Source: Apostichopus parvimensis
Taxonomy: Eukaryota > Echinodermata > Holothuroidea > Aspidochirotida > Stichopodidae
Assembly (NCBI GenBank): GCA_000934455.1
Contig: KN883601.1
Span: 76,682-128,012 of the forward strand
Direction: 5' to 3'
Length of the DNA stretch: 51,331 nucleotides
The notes under the pieces are model-generated. The model was not told the DNA's origin and ran no database searches. It saw only the letters and a list, made by a program, of their open reading frames with translations. The first letter of the stretch is position 1; every line of letters begins with the position of its first letter. Positions 33,584-45,500 of the stretch are shown one piece after another. The translations under genes were made by a program, and so were the position numbers.

Positions 33584-36500
33584 ATGTCGATTTCTGGAAG
33601 TTTAAGAGAAACTTACGGCAAACAGTTACTGTATGAATATTTACATGGATTAATTGCGGACCCTCAGTGTGTGGCTGTATCAAAATGGACGAGTACTTCA
33701 GAGCTAACCGAGAAATACCCATGGATTAGCAATATGGTAAGATTTTATTTTGTTACTTTCCTTTCAATTTTATTTTAGGGTAATTACTTTTACCTTCCAG
33801 CACGCAAAAATTCTCTCTCTGTGCCTCGAATGAAATTGTTGATACGCCACTGCATATTCCACTTATCACTCTACAATTAGAAACCCTCCACACCCCCCCC
33901 CCCCGCCGGGGGTGTCCAGTTATTGATGGGCTTCTTGAATCGTGATTGCATTCGGCTTTATTTAACGAAAACGCACAAAATGGCAGTATGTACTAATGAA
34001 AATGTGCGACCGGCAAAATGAAACTTGAGAATTTACCGGGAGGACCAAGATCAACATGCCACCTGTCTTTAAAGTATCTCATAAGTGCCATTTTTTGTTA
34101 TAAAGTTTATGTAACCCCCTCTCTCCTCTCACCACCGTGAGGTTGAATCTTTCAAGTTCCGCCACCTCGTTTGAAAGTTTGACAACAGTTCACTATAAAA
34201 GGTATACTTATATTTCAATTTTGTCTTTTACATACGGTGTGGTGTTTTCAAGATATTGCCCCATGCAGAACAGTTGGGTTTCACATCTAAAAACACAAAA
34301 AGAGCAATATGGAAATGTTTTGCATGTGTGGTGATTGCCGCTATGTTAAACTTTGCTTCGACAATAAGCGGATAAAGATAAAAAAGTGCCCCCCCCCCCA
34401 ATAAAAAGAATAAATATAACAAGTACATGATACGTATATCGATTTCAATATTATTATATTACTTTCAGCGTCTGGTGGTCAAACCAGATCAGGGAGTAAA
34501 GAGACGAGGTTCTGAAGGCTTGATCAAGCTTGATGTTGATCTTAATGGCGCCCTGGAGTGGATTAAAGATATCACTGAAGAAAACAAAGTAGGTTTCTCA
34601 TGAGAAGAGTGGAGGTGATTTGTCGGGGGAAGGGGGGGGGGGGGGGGGAGGGAATCGAGTAGGTGGGTCGATATTGCACATCAGAGGAGTAACCTACATC
34701 CACCAAAATCACTATAGTAAAACTATATTCGAGGATGATCAGTAATGTGTCACTTTGCTAGATATGCCACAAAGTGGAGCTAAATATAACGATAGATATT
34801 ATTTTAGTGTAATTATGATTGTCAAAGTGGGTTTTCGACCGAGTCACTCTGTTTCAAATGACCTTCAGGTGTTCTTTCAATTTAATATATTAACGTTGAT
34901 ATTGTATGTATCCAGAACGATTAAGATAGCTATGGCCCAATCTCCACCCGCGTCGAATGGTGGAATGTTCTAGAATGTTCTAGAAATCGTGATATCTCAA
35001 CTAAAACATGTCCTTTTAACATCATATAGACAACGTGAGAGCACACTTGGATGGCATTCAACACCAGTTGTCCTTGACAAATTGTAGAATTGGTAATTTT
35101 AGGACATGAAACCCTCATCTTGTCCTATGGAGTTTAGTGTTCTTTTTGAGGAGTTGATCTAATGATCTGTGTTTTAGACTAAGTAGTCCAGTCGCTTTAT
35201 AATTGATGGGCATCGGATGCTTAGCGGGTCATTCCTCGAAAATTAAAAGTGGATTAGAAATACATTCTGGGACTGACAGCGAGTTATAGCCGTCTATAAT
35301 TACATCAGAAGTAATGTTGTGCCTGACGACATCCATTAAAGGCATTGAAGACTCGCCCCAAACCGCGTGCCGCCCTCTGAAAAAAAGTTAAGTTTCCGTT
35401 GCTTGCAAGTGTAGTTTTCTACTTTTCGCTACAAAATGCAGACAGTAATGAAANNNNNNNNNNNNNNNNNNNNNNNNNNNNNNNNNNNNNNNNNNNNNNN
35501 NNNGAAGCAAGGAGGTGAGGCGATCTTGCACATTAGAGGAGTTACCTATAACCACCAAAATCACCATAGTAAAACTGAATGCGAAGATGATCAGTTATGT
35601 TTAACTTTGCTAGATATGCCCCAAAGTGGAGCTAAATATAACGATCAATATTTTGGTGTAATTATGATTGTCAAAAGTGGGTTTTCGACCGAGTCACTCT
35701 GTTTCAAATGACCTTCAGGTGTTCTTTCAGTATAATACCTAGTAACGTTGATATTGTATGTTTCCACAACAACTAAGGAAGATATGGCCCCATCTCCACC
35801 GTCGAATGTTGGAGCAAAAGGGTTCAGCCAGGGAGTCGACTTCAATGACCCCAGGGCCCATAAAATCCTTGATTCGCGTTTGGCCTTCCATAAAGGTTCA
35901 TGCCCCTACCTTAATCAGTCGGGGAAATTCGTAATCCCACTTTTTAAATCCTATGCACGTCTCTTGTGAATACCAACATAACCTCTCTCTGATGGACTCT
36001 TGAACATCTGTTTTTACGTTAAAGGAATACTGTAATGACTACCAATGTAACACTTTATTTTTTAATAGGAAAAATTAAATGAATCCAAAAACAAATCACC
36101 AAAATTAAAAAAAAGGGAAAAAATAAAACACTCATATCCTCGTTATACAAAAAGGCTATGAAGATGTGACTTTTGATCTACAATTGCAGAACATTTCCAG
36201 CAACGATTATTTGATTAAAAATTCAACTGCAACCACCAGAATATCTCTATAAAAAAAACAAAAAAACAACCCAAAACAGAACAGATCTATTCAAACATAT
36301 TTAGAATGACTTTAGGCACAAGTTCGGTCTTGATAGGTCAAAGACAAATTGAGAAATGAGTGCTTGTAATATATCTATAGCCATTCTGGATTTCAAGATA
36401 TTGAGCTTTAAATTATGCTAAATCTGCAGAATGTTCCTTTAAGGCTAGCTTTACGATGACGTCGGCTCCTCTGTGCAGGTATGAAAATGAATGTTATTCC

Positions 36501-39500
36501 ATTGTTTCTACAAATTGTAACATCTCAACGAAAACAATTCCTTTTAACATCATATAACGTGAGAGCACACTTGGATGGCATTCAACACCAGTTGTCCAAG
36601 TTGACAAATTGTAGAATTGGTCATTTTAGGACATGAAACCCTCATCTTGTCCTATGGAGTTTTGTGTTCTATTTGAGAAGTTGATCTAATGATATGTGTT
36701 TTAGACTAAGTAGTCCAGTCGCTTTATAATTGATCGGCATCGGATGCTTAACGGTCATTCCTCGAGAATTAAAATTGTTATAGAAATACATTTTAGGACT
36801 GACAGCAATGCAGTTTTAGCCGTCTATAATAACATCAGAAGTAAGGTTGTGCCTGACAACATCCATTAAAGGTAGTCAGTAAAGGCCCCAAATTATAGCA
36901 CGCTATAATTGCTAGACGTTTTCACAAAGTACTTTCCTGGAAGTCTTGACTCTCCAAATTGTTCTCAGACATTTTTAAGGAACACACAAGATGACTGAAT
37001 GTCCCAGTGAGGAAAATTTCATCGAAGGTTGTAATAAAGTCAGTTTAAGAATCTTGACCAAAGGTGACCATATTTGAATATCTAGCATATTTAAGGCCAA
37101 TACAGCGTACCTTTAAGTTGATTTGGTATACAGGAAGTTAATAAACATAAGCGTAAAAACCTTACAAAATTGTGCTGGCACTTTTTTTCAAAGCATTTCT
37201 TTTATTGGCACCATATTGCTTCAAACCAGCTCTTTCGTTATACGTTCTGTAACTTATTATCATATTAAAACAGCATATGGCTTCCAGATGGCTCAAACAG
37301 GAACTTAATTGTAATTTCTATTGTTTTAGCTAATGAGTAATAGCTTGAATACATCAGGGAGTTGTTATGGAATAACAACTCCCTGAATACATACAGTATA
37401 TATGTCCAGTGGTCAGTATACTAATGCAATATTTCAGAAAGTATGCACTAGAAATACAAAGTGGTTAGAGAAATCATTGACCCTTACAAAGAAAAAGCAC
37501 TGGTTCCAAAATTACGGCTGAAAACGTGTGCTTACACTGTAAACCACAGGGTTTTCCCCCCGTAAAAAAAGTGTGATTTGGACACAGATTGAGACAGAAT
37601 TGCCAATTTTCACTTATTGTCGCATATTACCACGAGGTGTCTCATGGGAAAAAGTGTTATCCCACAGAAGACTGGGTGACACAGGAATCTGTGACAACCC
37701 CGTGGCAAGAAGTCCCATGTGTGAAAATGTGTGTAGGTACTATATACTGGCGAGGTTTTTTTGTTGTGGAATAATAGAATTTTCCATTTCCAATTAATTT
37801 GGCTTGATTTGTCTCGGGTTGGCCACAGGTAGAAAACACACATTTTCACACTTTGCCACATCACGTGTCAATCTCCACGACTTTTGACATGGTTTAGCCA
37901 CGTATAGGAAAACATGTGATTTTACCTTTGAAATTGGTTCCAAAACCGGAAGTTCGTACCACACTTGTTTATGTGGATTTTGTTTTTGAGTTTTATTTGT
38001 CATCACGTGTGAAGTTGCCAGAGCTTGTTTAAATACATGTAAGTTTTTGAAGGTCATTGTAGCCTAGTATATGAAATGCTTAATTACATTTGCTAATAAC
38101 ATTTTGTTGTCTTTCAAACTCAGTCAATCTGTAAACTCAAGGCCTTTACGAATGAGTTTGTTGTTATAAATAAATGATTATTGTTGCAATGAATCAATGA
38201 TATGGCCCGTAGAGCGACTAACAGACACACAACACATTGTACTGATGTGTGCACCGTAAGTTGCTTTAGACTCAGGGCCCCTGCGGATCCGAACCACGGG
38301 ACTTCGCCCAGCTCTCGATTGCCCACTCCACCCCTCCCTCATTGCGTTATACGCCGCTCATATTTAGTGGTATACTTAAATTGCTTGTAGAAGAAAATTG
38401 TAAAGACTGTATTATTGTGGAAAAAAAGTGCTCGTAAAAATGATTGAGTAAATATATATATATTTTTTTCGTCATTAACAAACAATACACACGGTGTTCT
38501 TATGCAGAATATACGTGAAGTGCTTCATATTTATGCTCATGGAAAACACCCAGTTGGGACAAATTTTTCTATACTGTAGTGTCATGTCCTGCTTCAGAGC
38601 GGCACTCGATAATGGTTAGGAACTGTTTGCTTTTTCTAAGGAAAAGTCGCACAGGAAAGAACCTGGGCACGAAAACCAAACTACCGAACTACTGATCCGC
38701 TCTCAACCCCAGTCCCCTTGCATCGGGACCGTGACTGTGTGATCATCGTCGGGTGTGCATCACCATTCCCCTCGAAAAAGAACAGATACTACACATGATC
38801 TTAGCCAAAAGAACGAGAAGCAGTTAGGAGGAATTGTTTGTACTGATAATACCAGTGCTTTGAGAGCATGATATTTGACTACAGTTTAGGGAGGTTTTAG
38901 CATTAGGAAATTGTCCCAACTGTCCCAATTGTCCCAATCTTCTGTTGGATAAACCCCCAACAATAAAAAAAAGGAAAACAACTTCAAGCCAAATCAAAAG
39001 AAAAAAACAAACTTGAATTGGAAAATCCTTCCAATGGTGAACCCAAACAGCCGAAGGTAAAACTGAAATTCCTTAACCATTGTGTGGTATTGTTAAACAA
39101 AATAGCTAGGCATTGAATAATTGTTGGGGGCCAACCAAGGATAAGTTCTCATTTATCCGTTCCCGGTGCAGCATACCACGACTTTCTCTATTTAAATAGA
39201 TGCATACAGTTCACTATACACACGAGGATAATGGGTTTCAGTGCCGTGTGGCCGTGACGTTTTGGTTCCCGCAGGGCGGGTCACGTTAAAAGTACACACG
39301 AGGAGCAGGAAAAAACAAACTGGGTGGAAGCAAATGGCCAGAGAAGAACCTTTACTATATACGGTACCTACATTGAGCCGATGTGCAGGGTTAGGTAGAT
39401 TGCCCAAGCATGGGCGGATTGGTTTTGTTCATCGACATGATTGAAACATTTTGCTGGGCGCATATTAGGACTACCACATGCTATTAAACCAAATGTAATT

Positions 39501-42500
39501 CTGCACGGCGTTTTTTATCATGTTGCATGCATAGTAAGTTGAAATTGTACAATTGTACAAAAGTTGAAATTCTTACAATTTTTTAATTTTAATACAATTT
39601 CCCGCTGATTATAAGCAGGAATAAATCTTTATGTTACGATTGTGCGAACCGCCAAAAAGTGTATATGTACAATAATAAACTACTGTTGATTGTAATTAAG
39701 CATTTAAAACTTGCTGAAGAACTTCTAGTGAAAGCTCTGATAGAAAAGAAAATTCATTTCGCACCCAGATACTTGGCTAATGATCGACGTTAATCTTCAA
39801 CTAATTGGAATATGCCTCTTTTGATGTTTTATTTGCGAAATAAGAAGTTACTTGAACAGTTTGAGAAATGCTTGTTGATTAAACCGTTATTACTTTATTG
39901 TATCAGCTGATGTTATGGGAAAAACTGATGTTTTTTTTTGATATCCAATTACGTTCTCCATTTTAGGATTCATTGTATAAGCATCTGCAACAGTTTCTGT
40001 TGGAGCCATTTTTTGAGCACGAGGAGAAGGAAGAGAGGTACCTAGCAATATACACGGAGTTGGAGCATGACGTCATTCTATTTCATAATGAAGGTGGCGT
40101 TGATATCGGCGATATTGACGAGAAGGTATACATAGCACAATTTTTTACTTTTGTGAGTTGCTGGGTTCTGAAAACTGTTTTTATCATGTCAGTGAGTACA
40201 ATCCTTCTTGGGACTGAATTCCCGTTGTAAAAGAAAGGCTGAAGGCCTAAGCATATGTGTGATGACGTAATTAGTTATATGTTGGATTGCTAATATACAA
40301 TTTAAACAAACATACAGCAATTGTTCATGAATATTGGCGGTCGCAAACAAATTGCTGTTAACGTGGTGATAGGCCAAATGATTGATTGATTCGTTCGTTC
40401 GTCTGTTTGTTCATCGTTTCATACATACAAACATACATACATATAAACAAACATACGTGCTTATTTATATACAGGCCTATACATACATGTACGCATGTGC
40501 ATAAACAGAGCACTAAACTGTATCACAAGTAGGGAACATGTATATTAGCAAACTTGGAAAGTCATTCAATTATGCACTTCGTCAGATCCGATAGAAAATC
40601 GTCTTGTTATTAAAGGATATATGCGAAGGAATTGGCATTCTTTGTTCATATAGAAATGTATTTTCTTTCGGATATGCCCTTAACGTTATGCTGAATTGTG
40701 ATTATAAGGTGGGCAAGTTATGATGGTATCCCTGGATGGTATCCACTTGCATGTTGCTGCATCACATATATGTGATGCAGCAACATGCAAGTGTGTGATG
40801 ACTACTATTACTATTCTTCTTTCACAGGGGTCACGTGTTCGAATTCCTTTAAACCGAACTGTCAAAGAAGAGGAGATTCAGCATGCTTTACTTCTTGGAG
40901 TGCCAAAGAGGCAAAAAAGGTACACATTGGATTTCTGAAGTAGCTAGGCTAAGGAAGGGTGCGACGAGCAAGCTTTTTAAGAAATAAAATGCAGCATTGT
41001 GACTTGTTGACTTTGACAAACTTTTGAATGATATTGGAAACTAAAATCACATAACAATATAGGCCATTAAATAGCCACGTTCATAAGGTAATAGAATGTT
41101 TTGTCTTTTGCATGCCGATTAATTAAATTTAGTGTTTGGGGCGACGAAATTTTGAGAATTAAATTTAACGGCTTGATAAGGTGTTAGAAAATTACCTTTC
41201 TCACCCTCCTCCCTCTCATCTTCCCCCTCCGAAGAGATTAAAAAATGACCGACATTTCAATCCAACTATAATTCGTTATTAATTGTTTTTATCCGGATTT
41301 TCTCAAACAGTCAGGTTGCACATTTCATCAAAGAGTTATTTGGTCTGTACCGTGAACTACACTTCACTTACTTGGAGATAAATCCTTTTGGTGAGTCTAT
41401 AAATTACCCTTCAGGCTCTTTTTCCGTTTTCCTGTGAAAATGCAAATGGTTTTCATTGACATCCGTATCTTGTATTTTCAGTTGTCAAGGAGAAAGTTCA
41501 CGTTTTAGATCTTGCCGCAAACTTAGACTTAAGCGCCCAGCCGCTTTGCCAAGTAAAATGGGGAGACAAAGTTGCTTGGACCAAGAAGCTTGGGAGGGAC
41601 CAACTGGAGCAGGTAATTTTTCATCAGATAATTTCACTCTTAAACGATTTGATATTAATATATTTCTGTTGGTTATGTGCAATGGTACTTGGAGGTGTGG
41701 GAACCGGGGGGGGGGGGGGCGAAGCTGATAGGACATTGGCCCAGAATATCAACATCACGCTATTTGCTCGACCATGTGGTATTTATGAAATGTATGCTAT
41801 AGCAATATATTTGTGGGCTGCACTGGTCGCGATGTGCTCATTCTCTTAGGGAATTAGATTTCTAATAGCAAGTGTTTAGATGCTTATAATCAGATAAATC
41901 TCTAACAAAGAAACACTATAATGTATACTGACTGACGTAAAATGTCGAAAGAATAAAGACCGGTCTGGTAAGAAAAATATGCTAGCTATAGTTTCCTCCA
42001 ATGTAGATTTGTTGTTTTGTGTGTTTGGTTTTTCTTCCATTTTGTTTGTGTTTTTGTACAAATTAGTTTGTTTATTGCATTTACTTACTTCCTCCCTTAC
42101 CTTACTCCACTCAAACCATGCACTCGCCTGTCTGCCATCACCAAACCACTTCCGTAAATACCATATTTTATTATAAAATAAACTATACCAACAAAAAGAA
42201 CACCTGATGTTGTGGATTATATTTAATAACTACATACTACTGACACATTTCATGGTCATTCTTTGCTCATATTTTTGATCATTTTATCATTTATTTACCT
42301 TATTTTCCCATGTGGTGTCTTTCATATCACAGGAAAAGAAAATCAGTGACATAGATGGTGTCTCCATTGCGAATATGAAACTGACCCTGTTGAACAAGAA
42401 AGGTCGTATCTGGACTGCCATTAGTGGAGGAGGAATCTCGCTACTCTTAGGGTAAGGTTTTAAACCTTAAAAGTCTTCTATCAGCTGGGCATACAAAGAC

Positions 42501-45500
42501 ACAGAATGGTTTCCAATAGCGAAACTCATTGGTCCTGTGATTTTGTCTAATGGGCGCAGCTTTAATGGCATAGATCAAATGACAGACTCATCTGGGATCC
42601 AGACACCGGTTTGAGATGGGCGGGAGCGTGTGGAAAGTGAAGTTAATCCAAGGGAAACCACAACTTAAATACTCAATTATTGGCCCAATAAGTATAGGCT
42701 CTCAATCGTTGAAAAAAATATTTCAATGAATATATTAGAATCTAACGGATTGTTATATTTCTTTAGTTTCACAGCTACCGTAAGTTCAACTCGGATTTTT
42801 GTTCATTTTTCATTCCCAATGTCATCATAATCTTTCGTTTGCTTGTGCTGAAACTTGATACCACAACTTAAGTACTCAGTTATTGGCCCGATAAGTATAG
42901 GCTCTAAATCGTTGAAAAAAAATATTTCAAAGAATATATTAGAATCTAAGGTTAGAATCTAATGGATTGTTATCTTAATTTATTTAGTTCCAAAGTTACC
43001 GTAATATATTGAACTAAATCAATTTTGAGTTTAGTTCAACTCTGGTTTTTAGTTCACTTTTCATTCCCCAATGTAATCGTTATCTTTCTTTTGCTTGTGA
43101 TGCATTAGCGATACTATGAAGGAGATGGGATGTCTGGATGAACTAGCTTGTTACTCGCAGTTCTCTGGACCAGTCCCAGCTCCGGAAATTTACGAGTTTT
43201 TCAAAGCTATTTTAGAGTTGATGTTGCAGGAGAAGTCGGAGAATGGCAAAGTTTTGTTTACCGGCAGTCAGGCTCTGGATGTGGTTACACTGATAAAACT
43301 GAAAAAGATGCAGGGAGAGGTAAGATCATTGACGTAATGTATTTTTAACAGAGGGGGAACTGTAGCGGGCACCAGTATAAATCCGTGAGGGTGGGGTGTG
43401 GGCCCGACAAGAGGTGCATGTATTTAAGGTAAAATGAAGTATAGACGAAATGAAGCGTTAACTTATTTCATTGATCAGTGAAGGTAGGTGCTCTTTATAG
43501 ATACACCATCGGTGCTCGCATGCACGTTCCGAGGGGTTGAAAAATAACGGAGAGTCTCCACTTGGAATTGCTCAGGTTTACCCATCCCCCCATTCCCCCA
43601 CCCCCCATTCCAAAATGGTCATGTTCAAAGGTTTAGACATGCATCTGGATACATATTTAAACTTTATATGCAGAGAAGCTTGTGTACTGACATTTGCTCA
43701 AATAACAAAGAGAGATTGGTAGTCCTCTTCAATAAAAAGAAATAATGAAATCTTGGGATAATTTTCTTATGAATGTTGACATTTGCATAATCGGTGCAAT
43801 AGATTTCTTATCCTTTTGTATACGCAGTGATTCCAAATAACAACACTAAATAATTACTGTTTGTCAAACGTGACCTCATTTGTTCCATTTATCGTTTTTC
43901 TTCTTCTTCTTTTTCTTCTTCATAGGGTATGTACAGAGTTCTGGATGAATACAAAGAAAGACTGAGGGAAGCAAACATCTCGATAATCATTAGATCCACA
44001 GTGGGAGTGGTCAGTTCAAAGAATGACAAAATTCCTGACGAACTCTTCAATTTCGGTAAGCGCTCATGGGGTAACTATTATGAATCATTTCACTGGATGG
44101 TTGTCTGATTGGGGGGGGGGGGAAGGGGTGGGCGGGCTAGAATGGGTTAAGTTAGTGATGAAGGAATGTGTTAGAAGGTATAGCCTACTTTTTAAGGGAG
44201 TAGAAGAAACATTCTTATTTACAGACTGGTTAAAATGGAGCAACACCTCATCTCATGTGGTTAGCATAATACAAATTGAAGAGAATCTAGGAATTGATAT
44301 AAACCACACAACTCTTTTGTTTTTACAGGGTTTTTGAAACCTTTAGACAAGAAAATTAATATTAATAGTTACATAAATGATGAATGTGACATTTTGTGCA
44401 TGGTGTTTGGTCGTAGGGAATTTACGTAGACAAATAAATATTAGAACCACAAAGTAACGTAGGCTACCCGAATGAATCATTTAAACTTAATGTGAACTTC
44501 AGACGTTCTTTCTTTGCGATAAATAACATATTGTAACCCTTATCTCTTTATAGGAATACCAATATACATTTTCGGTGGTGACGTTCCCATAAAAGAACTT
44601 GTACATTTTGCATTACGGCAAAAAACCGTCCCTGTGAATGTACCTCGAATCTGTCGCACGGTTTGTATTAAACTTATTTGTAAAGTTAATATTGTGTTCT
44701 TCTGGAAAGTTGGAACATATAGAACCTCCACCCTACCTCGGTTTGAAATTTAACAAACGAAACTGTATTAACCGAACTAAGATTAAATATGTAAAAAGCT
44801 GTTTGAACGATAACTCTTTGAGTAGTTGCTTGTTTACTTCGGGATCGACATGAATTTATAACATCCGATTACATTTTTTGTCCAACTTTTTTGTGGATAG
44901 CATAGCGAAGTCTGAATATTCACCCATTCACCATGTTTTGTCATCCAACGGGTGGGGGAAGGATCAAGGATTTAAACTTTGGTGAAATGGAGGGTATACT
45001 ATATTTTTCAACTTAAGAATCTTCGAATGCTATGGAATGTTATGTCTTATCACATACATGTTACCTGTATATATGCATGTACTATATACAGTAGGATTTT
45101 GTAATATTCTGTCTGTTACTGGGGAGAGGGAAGGGTTGAACCCCTGAATTTATTCTAGGGGGTATTTAAGTTACTATTTCTAATTATTCTAATTAAAATG
45201 TAATTTTTGCCTTATTAGAGTATACCATTCATTTATCCGAGAGCTTTGGTCTAAACACAGTCTGTCTCATTAACTTATCTTATCTTTATTGCATCAGATG
45301 GATATTCCATCAAATTCAGGTCGAGTGTCGCTTCCCAAAATAAACAGTCCTGAAGAACTTTTGTTTACAAAAGAGACAATGGTAAGTTTAGTAAATGTTG
45401 CTATCATTACTTGTCGACGATATGTTAATTTAACATTCGTATTGAATATTTTATTTTTTAAATTTTTTTTTATAACAAAACGAGATGAATTGTCAGAAGA

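Larger units (their letters stand above)
34674..36868. repeat. Diverged tandem duplication around an assembly gap (gene B intron 2)
   Basis: Unit 1 runs 34674-35335. Unit 2 runs from about 35527 to 35812 and resumes at 36513-36868, split by about 700 bp of unrelated DNA. Shared blocks include GGGTTTTCGACCGAGTCACT, TTGGATGGCATTCAACACCA, GTCCTATGGAGTTT and TTATAATTGAT(G/C)GGCATCGG. Unit 1 is followed by a TTAA MITE, unit 2 by the apparently empty TTAA. Confidence 0.85.
33584..41612 (+). other. Gene B exons 1-6: ATP-grasp half
   Basis: These exons cover residues 1-245. VVKPDQGVKRRG, FLLEPFF, GGVDIGDID and LEINPFV (Asn199) are conserved with the upstream paralogue and ACLY. The 153-nt first exon begins with ATG after an A-rich run (AAAAAAATG), and GKQLLYEYL aligns with the ACLY start. 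Confidence 0.88.
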
